This document shows positions 56,315-64,000 of a DNA stretch of 64,000 bases, one piece after another (position 1 is the stretch's first letter; each line of letters opens with the position of its first letter). Origin of the DNA: CAWARU01 sp963784575 (GTDB lineage Bacteria; Pseudomonadota; Gammaproteobacteria; UBA6186; Azoamicaceae); NCBI GenBank assembly GCA_963784575.1, contig CAWARU010000001.1, positions 2,170,001 through 2,234,000 on the forward strand, written 5' to 3'. Below the pieces are notes generated by a model. The model was not told the origin of the DNA. It made no database searches and was given only the letters and a program-made list of their open reading frames with translations. Both the position numbers and the translations under genes were made by a program.

Positions 56315-57958
56315 CTATTTTCCGATACAAAACTCGCCGAAAATCTTTCCTAATAAATCATCCGAGCTAAATTTTCCAGTGATTTCATCCAGGGCAAGCT
56401 GGGCGAGTCTTAATTCCTCCGCAGTGAATTCAAGGCCCTTTCTTTGATTAATCTGTTTAGCAGCTGTTTCCAGATGGTTTTGAGCCGATTTTAGGGATTC
56501 TAGATGTCTGCGTCTGGCGGTAAAATTTCCTTCACAGGAATTGAATCCAGAGGTTTTCTTTAAATGATCCCGAAATTCTTCGAGACCTTCCAAGGTTTTC
56601 ATGGAAGTGGGGATAAATTTAACTCTACTTTCACTTATATTCCCAACGATTTTCGAGCTTATGCTGTCTATCATGAATTTAATCTTTTTTTGTTTTTCTT
56701 CAATCCCTTTTTGTAAATTACAAGCATCGATTTTATTCAAGAGCACAGTTATCGGTATATCGGCAAGTAGGTAAGCATGCAGCTCTCTGAACATATCAAG
56801 ATCATTTACTTCGAGTTTATCTCGGTTATACTTTTCCTTCTCGGTTTCTGCTTTCTTCAATCCTGATTCTAGCAATTCGAATTCATTACTATCAACAACA
56901 AGAATGATATGATCTGCAAGCTTCAGCTCATTATATGCTCTCTTGATACCCTCTTGCTCTATAGCATCACTTGCCCTTCGCAAACCCGCAGTATCCACTA
57001 AATTTAAGCGCAAACCATCGAGCACGATGTCCTGACGCAGCACATCGCGAGTCGTACCTGGAATATCAGTAACAATGGCAGCATCCACGCCGGAAATAGC
57101 GTTCATAAGACTTGATTTGCCAGCATTGGGCTTGCCGGTGATGACAACACGTATGCCCTCAGAAAGCAGTGCACCGTGCGAAGCTTCCTTGAATAGAGTT
57201 TCGAGTTCTCCGCGTAGATTCTCAAGTCGTTTTGTAATTTCGCCTTCCTGAAGCAACTCGATTTCCTCATCCGGGAAATCGATGGCCGCCTCAACAAACA
57301 TTCGAAGCGTAATCAGGGCCTCAAGCAAAGCTAGAATTTTACGGGAAAATTCTCCTTGCAAGGATCTCATTGCAGCTCGGGCTGCTGATTCACTGGAGGC
57401 ATGGATCAGATCATGAACAGCCTCTGCTTGAGCCAAATCTATTTTATTGTTTAAAAAAGCCCGCTCTAAAAATTCTCCAGGTCGAGCCATGCGTGCGCCA
57501 TGGAAAACTGCGGTTTTAATCAATTGATCGATGATGACAGGACTGCCATGACCTTGCAGCTCTAGAACGTCTTCACCCGTAAAAGAATTTGGCCCTTTAA
57601 AAAAAAGAGCAAGCCCTTGATCAAGAATTTCATTCGCTGTATTTAAAAAGGCTGAATATTCTGCAACTCGGGGGCGGAGAATTGCTTTTATTGCGTTTGA
57701 AGAATCTAATAAATCCAATGAACCTAATGAATCTTTAGGATTCAAAATCTGCAGTATTTTTTGGGCAATGCTAAGAGAAAGTGGTCCAGATAACCGGATG
57801 ATACCAACGCCGCCTATGCCAGGCGGCGTCGCTCTCGCAACAATTGTGTCGCAGTAATTTGCGCCATTTGCGTTATTTGCGCTGTCAGATACTTTATCAG
57901 AACAGTTAGCGTTAAGCTTTACTTGGAGCTTGTTTGGCACCATGGGAAGCACTACCAT
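56315..57958 (-). CDS. mnmE: tRNA modification GTPase MnmE
   Basis: Up to 547 residues; ATG at 57958 or 57943, both inside the end of yidC. The first about 35 residues are an unusual extension before CDTIVARATPPGIGGVGIIR. G1 TGKPNAGKSSLMNAI, G3 DTAGLRRASD and G4 LLNKIDA are seen, with the catalytic C-terminal CIGK. A roughly 40-residue insert (about 365-405) between G3 and G4 makes the GTPase domain larger than in E. coli. Partner of MnmG. Confidence 0.95.
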   Translation of the reverse strand: MVVLPMVPNKLQVKLNANCSDKVSDSANNANGANYCDTIVARATPPGIGGVGIIRLSGPLSLSIAQKILQILNPKDSLGSLDLLDSSNAIKAILRPRVAEYSAFLNTANEILDQGLALFFKGPNSFTGEDVLELQGHGSPVIIDQLIKTAVFHGARMARPGEFLERAFLNNKIDLAQAEAVHDLIHASSESAARAAMRSLQGEFSRKILALLEALITLRMFVEAAIDFPDEEIELLQEGEITKRLENLRGELETLFKEASHGALLSEGIRVVITGKPNAGKSSLMNAISGVDAAIVTDIPGTTRDVLRQDIVLDGLRLNLVDTAGLRRASDAIEQEGIKRAYNELKLADHIILVVDSNEFELLESGLKKAETEKEKYNRDKLEVNDLDMFRELHAYLLADIPITVLLNKIDACNLQKGIEEKQKKIKFMIDSISSKIVGNISESRVKFIPTSMKTLEGLEEFRDHLKKTSGFNSCEGNFTARRRHLESLKSAQNHLETAAKQINQRKGLEFTAEELRLAQLALDEITGKFSSDDLLGKIFGEFCIGK

Positions 57959-59675
57959 TCATATTTCGCATGATGTACCATTGCTGGGCAATGGACAGCA
58001 CGTTATTCACAAACCAATAAAGCACCAATCCAGAAGGGAAATTCAGGAATAATACCGTGAATATGACTGGCATTAGCATCATCACTTTTGCCTGCACCGG
58101 ATCTGGCGGCGGCGGATTCAGTTTTTGTTGCAGCAACATGCTAAGCCCCATCAAAATCGGCAAGATATAGAAAGGATCTTTGGCAGACAAATCATGGATC
58201 CACAAAATAAAAGGTGCTTGCCGCAATTCCACACTGCCGAGCAATACATAATATAAAGCAATAAAAACGGGGATTTGAATTATGATAGGCAAGCAGCCGC
58301 CCAAAGGATTTACTTTTTCCTTTTTGTAAAGTTCCATAACAGCCTGGCTGAATTTCTGCTTATCATCCCCATATCTTTCTTTTAAGGCCTCAATTCTGGG
58401 CTGCAATTTTCGCATATTGCCCATAGATCGATAGCTGCTCGCTGAAAGCTTGTAGAAGAGAGCCTTAATAATGATGGTAATGATGACGATCGCCCAACCC
58501 CAATTACCAACCACATCATAAATTTGCTTCAAGAGCCAAAAGAGCGGCTGGCAAATTGGCCATAAAATGCCATAATCCACAGATAATTCAAGTCCCGGTG
58601 ATATTTGACCCAATACCTCAGTCGTTTGGGGTCCAGCAAATAACCGTGCTTTTATGATATCTGCAGCGCCTGGGGCAACATTCGTCGCAGGAGCAACAAA
58701 TCCAATGGCATCTGTCCCATCTGAAAGACGTGCAGTGTGATAGTCGTAACGAATGTTCGGTTCAGGAACCCAGGCAGTAATAAAGTAATGCTCAACCATG
58801 GCAACCCAGCCGCCCTCAATTTCTTCTGAGAAAAGTTTTTCTTCAATGTCTTTAAATGAAATCTTTTTGTAATGGTTGCCAGGTGTAAAAATCGCAGCAC
58901 CCGTATAGGTTTGCACACCTAAAAATCCACCGCCGCTTTGAGTAGGGCGGCGCTTTAGTCGGCCATAGAAACTGGCTCGATAAGGCGTGTTGCTATGATT
59001 GTCGATCAAATATTCGAGTTCAATGATGTAGGATCCGCGATTAAAAGTGTAGCGCTTGGTGATATCTACCCCATTGACATCGTTGGTCTTGAGGTCAACG
59101 ACCAAGCGGTTTTGGCCCTGTTCTAATTGATAATTAGAGCTGCTTGAAGTAAATTTTGCCCGCCCAACACCACTGCGATCGGGACCTTGTTCGCCACTCA
59201 ATCCAGATTGTGCGATATAATAACGCTTCTGTGATTCATCCATCAGAATATAGGGATGTTGTTTGGGATCTTCGTTTTCTTCCTCAGCATAGCTAGGCAA
59301 GGAGGTATAAGTGATGTCACCGCCAAGAGGATTGATACCGATATTAAACACATCGGTTTTTACAGTAATTAATGTATTTTGAGGTGCAGCGGCTTCTGAA
59401 GCAGGTCTGTTTTTTTCACTGCCTCCCGCAGTTTCTTTCACTGCATTGCCGGCTGCAGCATTTACCTTGGAGGGCGTTGGAATTTCATTCGCCCCAATGC
59501 CTGGTGCAATTGTCTGGTTTTGAACTTGATTCGGGCTGGAACCTTTAGTGGCGGCAACTTGTGGCAGTAGATTAGCCGCCAGAGCTTCTTTTTTCTGCCA
59601 ATTATTATACAGCAGCATCCCAACAACGATGAGAGCAGCCAAAAGAATGATACGTACATTTTGAACCGACATCAT
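57912..59675 (-). CDS. yidC: Membrane protein insertase YidC
   Basis: 587 residues. N-terminal membrane anchor (VRIILLAALIVVGMLLY), large periplasmic beta-sandwich domain with a Pro/Ala/Gln-rich linker, and the conserved core NWGWAIVIITIIIKALFYKL, QAVMELYKKEKVNPLGGCLP and FPSGLVLYWFVNNVLSIAQQ. Inserts membrane proteins with or without SecYEG. Standard position after yidD. Confidence 0.97.
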   Translation of the reverse strand: MMSVQNVRIILLAALIVVGMLLYNNWQKKEALAANLLPQVAATKGSSPNQVQNQTIAPGIGANEIPTPSKVNAAAGNAVKETAGGSEKNRPASEAAAPQNTLITVKTDVFNIGINPLGGDITYTSLPSYAEEENEDPKQHPYILMDESQKRYYIAQSGLSGEQGPDRSGVGRAKFTSSSSNYQLEQGQNRLVVDLKTNDVNGVDITKRYTFNRGSYIIELEYLIDNHSNTPYRASFYGRLKRRPTQSGGGFLGVQTYTGAAIFTPGNHYKKISFKDIEEKLFSEEIEGGWVAMVEHYFITAWVPEPNIRYDYHTARLSDGTDAIGFVAPATNVAPGAADIIKARLFAGPQTTEVLGQISPGLELSVDYGILWPICQPLFWLLKQIYDVVGNWGWAIVIITIIIKALFYKLSASSYRSMGNMRKLQPRIEALKERYGDDKQKFSQAVMELYKKEKVNPLGGCLPIIIQIPVFIALYYVLLGSVELRQAPFILWIHDLSAKDPFYILPILMGLSMLLQQKLNPPPPDPVQAKVMMLMPVIFTVLFLNFPSGLVLYWFVNNVLSIAQQWYIMRNMNGSASHGAKQAPSKA

Positions 59676-59748
59676 TTAATAATTCCTTAAAATTCCTAAA
59701 TATTCCTATTAATACACTCTTTAATCCACTTTGATACGAGTTAACAGA

Positions 59749-59973
59749 CTAGGGTACGAGATCCACCCCTCCCGCATGCCAAGGATGACATCTTAAAATT
59801 CTCCGGATTGAAAAATACGTTCCTCGAAAAATGCCATGTCGTTCTATAGCAACCTCTGCATATTCCGAACAACTTGGATAAAAACGGCAGCAATTTCCAA
59901 AAAAAGGGCTGAGACATAGCCGATAAACTCGAATGAGCACTTTTATTCCTTGGATTGCTGTGACTTTTTCCAC
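59749..59973 (-). CDS. yidD: Membrane protein insertion efficiency factor YidD
   Basis: 74 residues; IKVLIRVYRLCLSPFFGNCC and RFYPSCSEYA are diagnostic, as is RILRCHPWHAGGVDLVP. The start overlaps the end of rnpA by 31 bases. Intact. Confidence 0.93.
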   Translation of the reverse strand: MEKVTAIQGIKVLIRVYRLCLSPFFGNCCRFYPSCSEYAEVAIERHGIFRGTYFSIRRILRCHPWHAGGVDLVP

Positions 59974-60344
59974 CTAAAAACCACTTCCCGCCATTGTCGT
60001 TGCAATAATTCATTCAAAGATTCGTTACTTTTTTGCTCGAAAATATTACAGCGCAAAATCACTACAAAATCCAAGCCCTTCAAATTTTCTTGATCTAAGC
60101 GGAAACTTTCTCGAATCATGCGTTTAACCCGATTTCAATCAACTGCACGCTTTAATTGTTTTCTTGCCACAATTAAGCCGAGTCTTGCATATTCAAGTTG
60201 ATTGGGTCTTCCCAGTACTGTAAAGAATTTGGAATTACTTCGAAAAGCTTCTGAAAATACGGCTTTAAATTCCGCGCTGTTTGAGAGCCTTAACTGTTTC
60301 GAGAATCCGAACTTTTTTATAGTTTGCTGAGTATGCTGCTTCAT
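59943..60344 (-). pseudogene. rnpA: Ribonuclease P protein component, in-frame TGA
   Basis: RnpA helps the RNase P RNA mature tRNA 5' ends. From 60344 the frame encodes FGFSKQLRLSNSAEFKAVF and YARLGLIVARKQLKRAVD, then TGA at about 60138, then NRVKRMIRESFRLDQENLKG through SQQSKE to TAA at 59943 (133 codons in all). The TGA replaces the first Arg of the conserved RNR motif; one transition (CGA to TGA) explains it. TGA is an ordinary stop elsewhere here, so it is either a fatal mutation in a normally essential gene or a base error. Confidence 0.93.
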
Positions 60345-60422
60345 TCAAGATATTAAAAATCAAGAAACAAAAATAAAAGACAAGAGGCAATAAAAGGCAA
60401 AAAACAAGATTAAGGTATACTA

Positions 60423-60560
60423 TCAGGATACTGTTAAGCGCTTACGCCCTTTGGTTCTTCTATTTTTTAAAACCAAACGCCCACCCTTTGTGCGTGTGCG
60501 AGCCAAAAAACCATGTGTTCTTTTACGGCACAGTTTGCTTGGTTGATAAGTTCTTTTCAT
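60423..60560 (-). CDS. rpmH: 50S ribosomal protein L34
   Basis: 45 residues: MKRTYQPSKLCRKRTHGFLA, then RTRTKGGRLVLKNRRTKGRK and RLTVS. Textbook L34, first gene of the rpmH-rnpA-yidD-yidC-mnmE run facing away from dnaA. Intact. Confidence 0.97.
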   Translation of the reverse strand: MKRTYQPSKLCRKRTHGFLARTRTKGGRLVLKNRRTKGRKRLTVS

Positions 60561-61228
60561 TTTGCCCCCAAAATTTCAAAATTATATCCACAAATTAAAT
60601 GACAAATTAAACAATATAAAAAAACTACATGCCTGATATAAATTTCATTTAAAACCTTATTCAGCAGTAAGACTCGTAACTCTATCTTAATTATCTTTCA
60701 TTGTCAAATAATGCACATGCACCCATCTCATAATTTTATCCCCAGGATGCCGTGGATAAGTATGAAACCATATTGTACCTATGCTGTGGATAAGTTCAAA
60801 TAGGGGTGCAGTATTTGCCACTGAGGAAGTTATCCACAATTTACTCCAAAAGCTTAAGCCCCCTTATCCCCCCAGAAAAAAGTTCTTTAAGATATTGAAT
60901 AAATTGTACTTTATCAAGTTATGCACAGTTTTTCTAGCTCTAATAATATTAACTAGTTTAAAAGTTTTATTCATGTTTTATTAATGGATCTAATGGTTCT
61001 TAAGGTACTGCCCCTCCTTGTAACGTTTCAAGCAAACGGGCCAGTGGTTTGCACCGCTAAGCAATCTTCGGAAATAACCTTGGTCGGGACAGTAATGGTT
61101 TCTTGTGTCGTTATTATGGTGATATCGTGTTGCTGCCTTGAACTCGAAGGTATACACTGAACAGTCCGTGAATTTCGATTTCGAGCTTGACCCTAAGTCA
61201 TTAATATTAATCTTCAATAGGAGGACAT
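60561..61228. other. Probable chromosomal origin oriC with DnaA boxes
   Basis: The 668-base rpmH-dnaA gap contains two perfect DnaA boxes (TGTGGATAA at 60785 and TTATCCACA at 60830), the variant TTATGCACA at 60919, and near matches at 60584 (ATATCCACA) and 60751 (CGTGGATAA). An AT-rich stretch follows at about 60890-60985. Position beside dnaA and box clustering support an origin. The stretch also holds the promoters of rpmH (minus) and dnaA (plus). No gene is seen in it. Confidence 0.8.
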
Positions 61229-62707
61229 GTGTCTCATTCCCTCTGGCAGCAATGTTTGGAACGCCTGCGCGATTTGATTCCGCAACAGCAATTCAGTCTA
61301 TGGATCAGTCCGCTTCAAGCAGAGGAGACGGGAGAGGGATTACTGCTCTATGCCCCTAATGAATACGTTTTGGACAGCGTCAGCAAGGAATACCTGCCTA
61401 AAATAGAAGACACACTGACTCATTTAAATCATGGAAAGTTTACGCAAGTTTCCCTCATGGTTGGAAAAAAGCCTTCCTTGGGGGCTTCTGATTGGCCAAA
61501 GGCTGAAAATTCATCCTATACGAATGGAAGTGGCAATGTTGCAACTGGGGGCTCCTCCGTCACCTTTTTTGGAGCAGCGGTCAATTCTATGGGGACTGGG
61601 GGCATTGGAAACAGTTCACCTACGAGTAACGATTTGCAATTTCAAGCACCGCTATCATCCCCGCCAAATTCAGCTTCTGTTCTCCCGCAAAACAACCTTA
61701 ATGTGTCATTTACCTTTGAAAGTTTTGTGGAGGGTAAGTCAAACCAGCTAGCTAAGGCAGCTGCTATTCAGGTGGCTGAAAATCCAGGTGGCGCTTATAA
61801 CCCACTTTTTCTTTATGGGGACGTTGGGTTGGGGAAAACTCATCTGATGCAGGCCATAGGAAATCATCTCCGTAAAAAACGCCCTAATGCTCGGGTCGTT
61901 TATTTGCATTCCGAACGCTTTGTGGCTGATATGGTGAAAGCCTTGCAAGCCAATGCCATCAATGAATTCAAGCGTCACTACCGTACCGTGGATGCACTGC
62001 TCATTGACGATATTCAATTCTTTGCCGGAAAAGAACGTTCTCAAGAGGAATTTTTCCATACTTTTAATGCTCTATTAGAAGGACAACAGCAAATTATTCT
62101 CACATCTGATCGTTATCCAAAGGAAATTGCTGGGATAGAGGAGCGGTTAAAATCGCGGTTTGGATCTGGTTTAACTGTGGCAGTTCAGCCGCCTGAGCTT
62201 GAAACGCGAGTTGCTATTTTGATGAACAAAGCAGAACAATCTCAAGTATTGCTGCCAAATGAAGTGGCATTTTTCATTGCAAAACGCATCCGTGCCAATG
62301 TTAGGGAGTTAGAAGGCGCCTTAAAACGTGTGATTGCGAATGCACAATTTACTGGAAATGAAATTACTCTGGAATTTGTCCAGGAAGCCCTGAAAGATCT
62401 TCTTGCCTTGCAGGAAAAATTAGTCTCGATCGACAACATCATGAAAACCGTGAGTGAATACTACAAGATCAAAGTTTCTGAACTTCTCTCTAAACGGCGC
62501 AATCGATCAGTCGCGCGTCCGCGGCAAGTTGCCATGGCTTTGTGCAAGGAGCTTACCAATCACAGTCTGCCAGAAATTGGTGAGGCTTTCGGAGGGAGAG
62601 ATCATACCACTGTGTTGCATGCTTGCCGGCAAATAAAAGCTTTGCGTGAGTCCGGCGCTGATATTGCAGAAGATTTCTCGAATTTAATGAGAATTTTATC
62701 GACATGA
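61229..62707 (+). CDS. dnaA: Chromosomal replication initiator DnaA
   Basis: 492 residues from GTG at 61229, with AGGAGG just upstream. Domain I SLWQQCLERLRDLIPQQQFS; a Gly/Ser/Asn-rich domain II (about 95-150) longer than usual; domain III Walker A LYGDVGLGKTHLMQAIGNH and Walker B DALLIDDIQFFAGKE; domain IV with RPRQVAMALCKELTNHSLPE and GGRDHTTVLHACRQI for DnaA-box binding. Opens oriC. Intact. Confidence 0.98.
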   Translation: MSHSLWQQCLERLRDLIPQQQFSLWISPLQAEETGEGLLLYAPNEYVLDSVSKEYLPKIEDTLTHLNHGKFTQVSLMVGKKPSLGASDWPKAENSSYTNGSGNVATGGSSVTFFGAAVNSMGTGGIGNSSPTSNDLQFQAPLSSPPNSASVLPQNNLNVSFTFESFVEGKSNQLAKAAAIQVAENPGGAYNPLFLYGDVGLGKTHLMQAIGNHLRKKRPNARVVYLHSERFVADMVKALQANAINEFKRHYRTVDALLIDDIQFFAGKERSQEEFFHTFNALLEGQQQIILTSDRYPKEIAGIEERLKSRFGSGLTVAVQPPELETRVAILMNKAEQSQVLLPNEVAFFIAKRIRANVRELEGALKRVIANAQFTGNEITLEFVQEALKDLLALQEKLVSIDNIMKTVSEYYKIKVSELLSKRRNRSVARPRQVAMALCKELTNHSLPEIGEAFGGRDHTTVLHACRQIKALRESGADIAEDFSNLMRILST

Positions 62708-62833
62708 TAATATTGAACCCATTAATTTTATGGGTCTTATTAGTTTCATGGGTCTCATTGTCATAGACACATTGTCATATTGTCATGTTGGTCTCATCAT
62801 CATGATTTCATTAGGTTTCATCAGGTTTATATC

Positions 62834-63961
62834 ATGAAATTTAGCGTAGAAAAAGAAGCCTTTTTAAAGCCGCTCCGCGCTGTTGCTGGCGTGATAGAGC
62901 GGCGTCAAGGCAATTCAGCTCCCATTTTATCGCATGTTTTAATCGAAACTGAGGACAATCGTTTTACTTTAACAGGCACCGATCAAGAAGTAGAGCTCGT
63001 TGCGGGTGGAGAACTCTATGAGCCTGCAGAAAAAGCGCGTTTAGCCCTCCCTTTTCGAAAGTTGATGGATTTGTGCCGTGCTCTTCCCGAAGGCGTTTTG
63101 CTGACGTTTAGCAAAGAACAAGAGCGAATTATCATCCGCGCTGGCAGAAGTCGCTTTGCCTTATCCACATTGCCAGCAGAGGAATTTCCGAAATTAAAAC
63201 CTGCCACAGAAGCATTTCAAGTTTCTATTGCAAAACAGGAGATGCGCGATTTGATCGATAGCACAGGTTTTGCTATGGCAGAACAAGATGTGCGTTATTA
63301 TTTGAATGGCATGTTGTTGGAGGTTAAAGAAGAAAAATTGCTGTCTGTGGCTGCGGATGGACATCGCTTGGCTTTGTGTCAAACTTTGTTGCAAACGAAT
63401 GAAAGTAGCTATTCACTTAGCAAAAATGTGCGCATTATTGTACCCCGTAAGGGCGTTTTAGAATTGCAGCGGGTTTTAAATGAAGGCGATGATGCAATCT
63501 CATTATTAATAGGTTCTAACTATATTCGGGCTGTCACTGAAGATATTACGCTCACCTCAAAATTAGTGGAAGGTCGATTTCCCGAATATGATCGGATTAT
63601 TCCAAAGGGCGGAAATAAGAAGGTAGAAGGCAGACGCGAAGCCTTGAAAGAGGCTTTTATGCGAGCCGCAGCATTATTTAGTGACAAGTTTCGGGGTGTT
63701 CGGTTACAATTGGTTCCTGGAAAACTCAAGATTCTTGCGACCAATATAGAACAAGATGAGGTTGAAGAAGATCTCGAGGTCGAATACCAAGGTAGTGAAC
63801 TTGAAATCGGCTTTAATGTTCGATATCTCATCGATTTTTTAACGGTGATCAAAACAGATAGGGTGAGTTTAACCTTTACGGACGCAAACAGTCCTGCTTT
63901 GGTAGAAGGTATAGGTGCAGGAAAAGCAGCTGTTTATGTCATAATGCCTATGAGAATATAG
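62834..63961 (+). CDS. dnaN: DNA polymerase III beta clamp
   Basis: 375 residues from ATG at 62834 (MKFSVEKEAFLKPLRAVAGV), matching the family start; a longer in-frame start at 62780 adds an unlikely His-rich leader. Contains ILSHVLIETEDNRFTLTGTD, VEGRFPEYDRIIP and the C-terminal VYVIMPMRI typical of sliding clamps. Tethers the replicase to DNA. Intact. Confidence 0.97.
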   Translation: MKFSVEKEAFLKPLRAVAGVIERRQGNSAPILSHVLIETEDNRFTLTGTDQEVELVAGGELYEPAEKARLALPFRKLMDLCRALPEGVLLTFSKEQERIIIRAGRSRFALSTLPAEEFPKLKPATEAFQVSIAKQEMRDLIDSTGFAMAEQDVRYYLNGMLLEVKEEKLLSVAADGHRLALCQTLLQTNESSYSLSKNVRIIVPRKGVLELQRVLNEGDDAISLLIGSNYIRAVTEDITLTSKLVEGRFPEYDRIIPKGGNKKVEGRREALKEAFMRAAALFSDKFRGVRLQLVPGKLKILATNIEQDEVEEDLEVEYQGSELEIGFNVRYLIDFLTVIKTDRVSLTFTDANSPALVEGIGAGKAAVYVIMPMRI

Positions 63962-63983
63962 AAGATGTAGGAGGATTCTACTT

Positions 63984-64000
63984 ATGCCACTAGAGTATGT
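63984..64000 (+). CDS. Start of the next gene, cut by the window edge (recF by position)
   Basis: ATG at 63984, nine bases after TAGGAGG, opens MPLEY before the window ends. The gene after dnaN is usually recF; the few codons visible neither confirm nor exclude it. Confidence 0.45.

Noticed and set aside
60130..60150. TGA in rnpA read as a sense codon (alternative genetic code)
   Set aside because: TGA is used as the normal stop for dnaA, glycerate kinase and the 957-residue gene, so recoding is not supported.
1..64000. tRNA or rRNA genes
   Set aside because: No cloverleaf-like or rRNA sequence was recognised in any intergenic stretch; a tRNAscan run would settle it.

Overview
The window is a piece of an AT-rich gammaproteobacterial chromosome centred on its replication origin. 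The chromosome-maintenance genes (dnaA, dnaN, rpmH, rnpA, yidD, yidC, mnmE, mnmG, rsmG, parA, parB, then the complete atp operon) look gammaproteobacterial. The accessory genes are rich in eukaryotic-like modules: ankyrin repeats, F-box-like segments, a pseudokinase, Sel1-like repeats, and a protein resembling the Legionella core effector AnkH/LegA3. This combination points to the order Legionellales (Legionella, Coxiella, Berkiella, Aquicella and relatives), that is, a bacterium living inside protists or animal cells. The placement is inferred from gene content, not from a search.

Layout. 1-5.2 kb: polA (runs off the left edge), a hotdog thioesterase and uvrD, all on the minus strand. 5.4-7.8 kb: an aminotransferase and glycerate kinase on the plus strand. 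7.9-25.98 kb is an accessory block. It holds a long ankyrin-like protein, a 957-residue putative effector, an IS21-family element inserted into the end of a REP-associated tyrosine transposase (RAYT) gene, several GGGTCAG palindromic repeats, a 1757-residue toxin with its putative immunity gene, and the AnkH-like pair. 26-34.9 kb: ogt, an HU-like protein, an SRAP peptidase, kbl-tdh, glmS-glmU and a DUF2914-like protein. 35-42 kb: a broken cytochrome bd operon (cydP, 5'-deleted cydA, cydB, displaced cydX) split by a pseudokinase/F-box/ankyrin locus on the other strand. 42.2-43.9 kb: rarA and a small gene. 44-44.3 kb: a cluster of hairpins. 44.3-60.6 kb: the atp-par-mnm-yidC-rpmH run. 60.6-61.2 kb: oriC. 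61.2-64 kb: dnaA, dnaN and the start of the next gene.

The most striking system is the pair at 17.85-23.44 kb. The large protein has a coiled coil, ankyrin repeats, a seven-repeat lectin-like beta-propeller, more ankyrin, a hydrophobic pretoxin-like region and a C-terminal domain closely matching the 16S rRNase domain of colicin E3, with the catalytic Asp/His/Glu/Arg set intact. A 96-residue gene 23 bp downstream is probably its immunity protein. A bacteriocin-type ribosome-cleaving domain is thus fused to modules typical of host-directed effectors.

A second theme is damage. Reading-frame breaks occur in polA, glmS (six within about 430 bp), atpG, the SRAP gene, ogt, the DUF2914 gene and the pseudokinase locus. 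rnpA carries an in-frame TGA, and cydA has lost its first half. Because several of these genes are normally essential and the shifted segments still encode perfectly conserved protein, many of the single-base indels may be consensus errors. The cydA deletion and the IS21 insertion look real.
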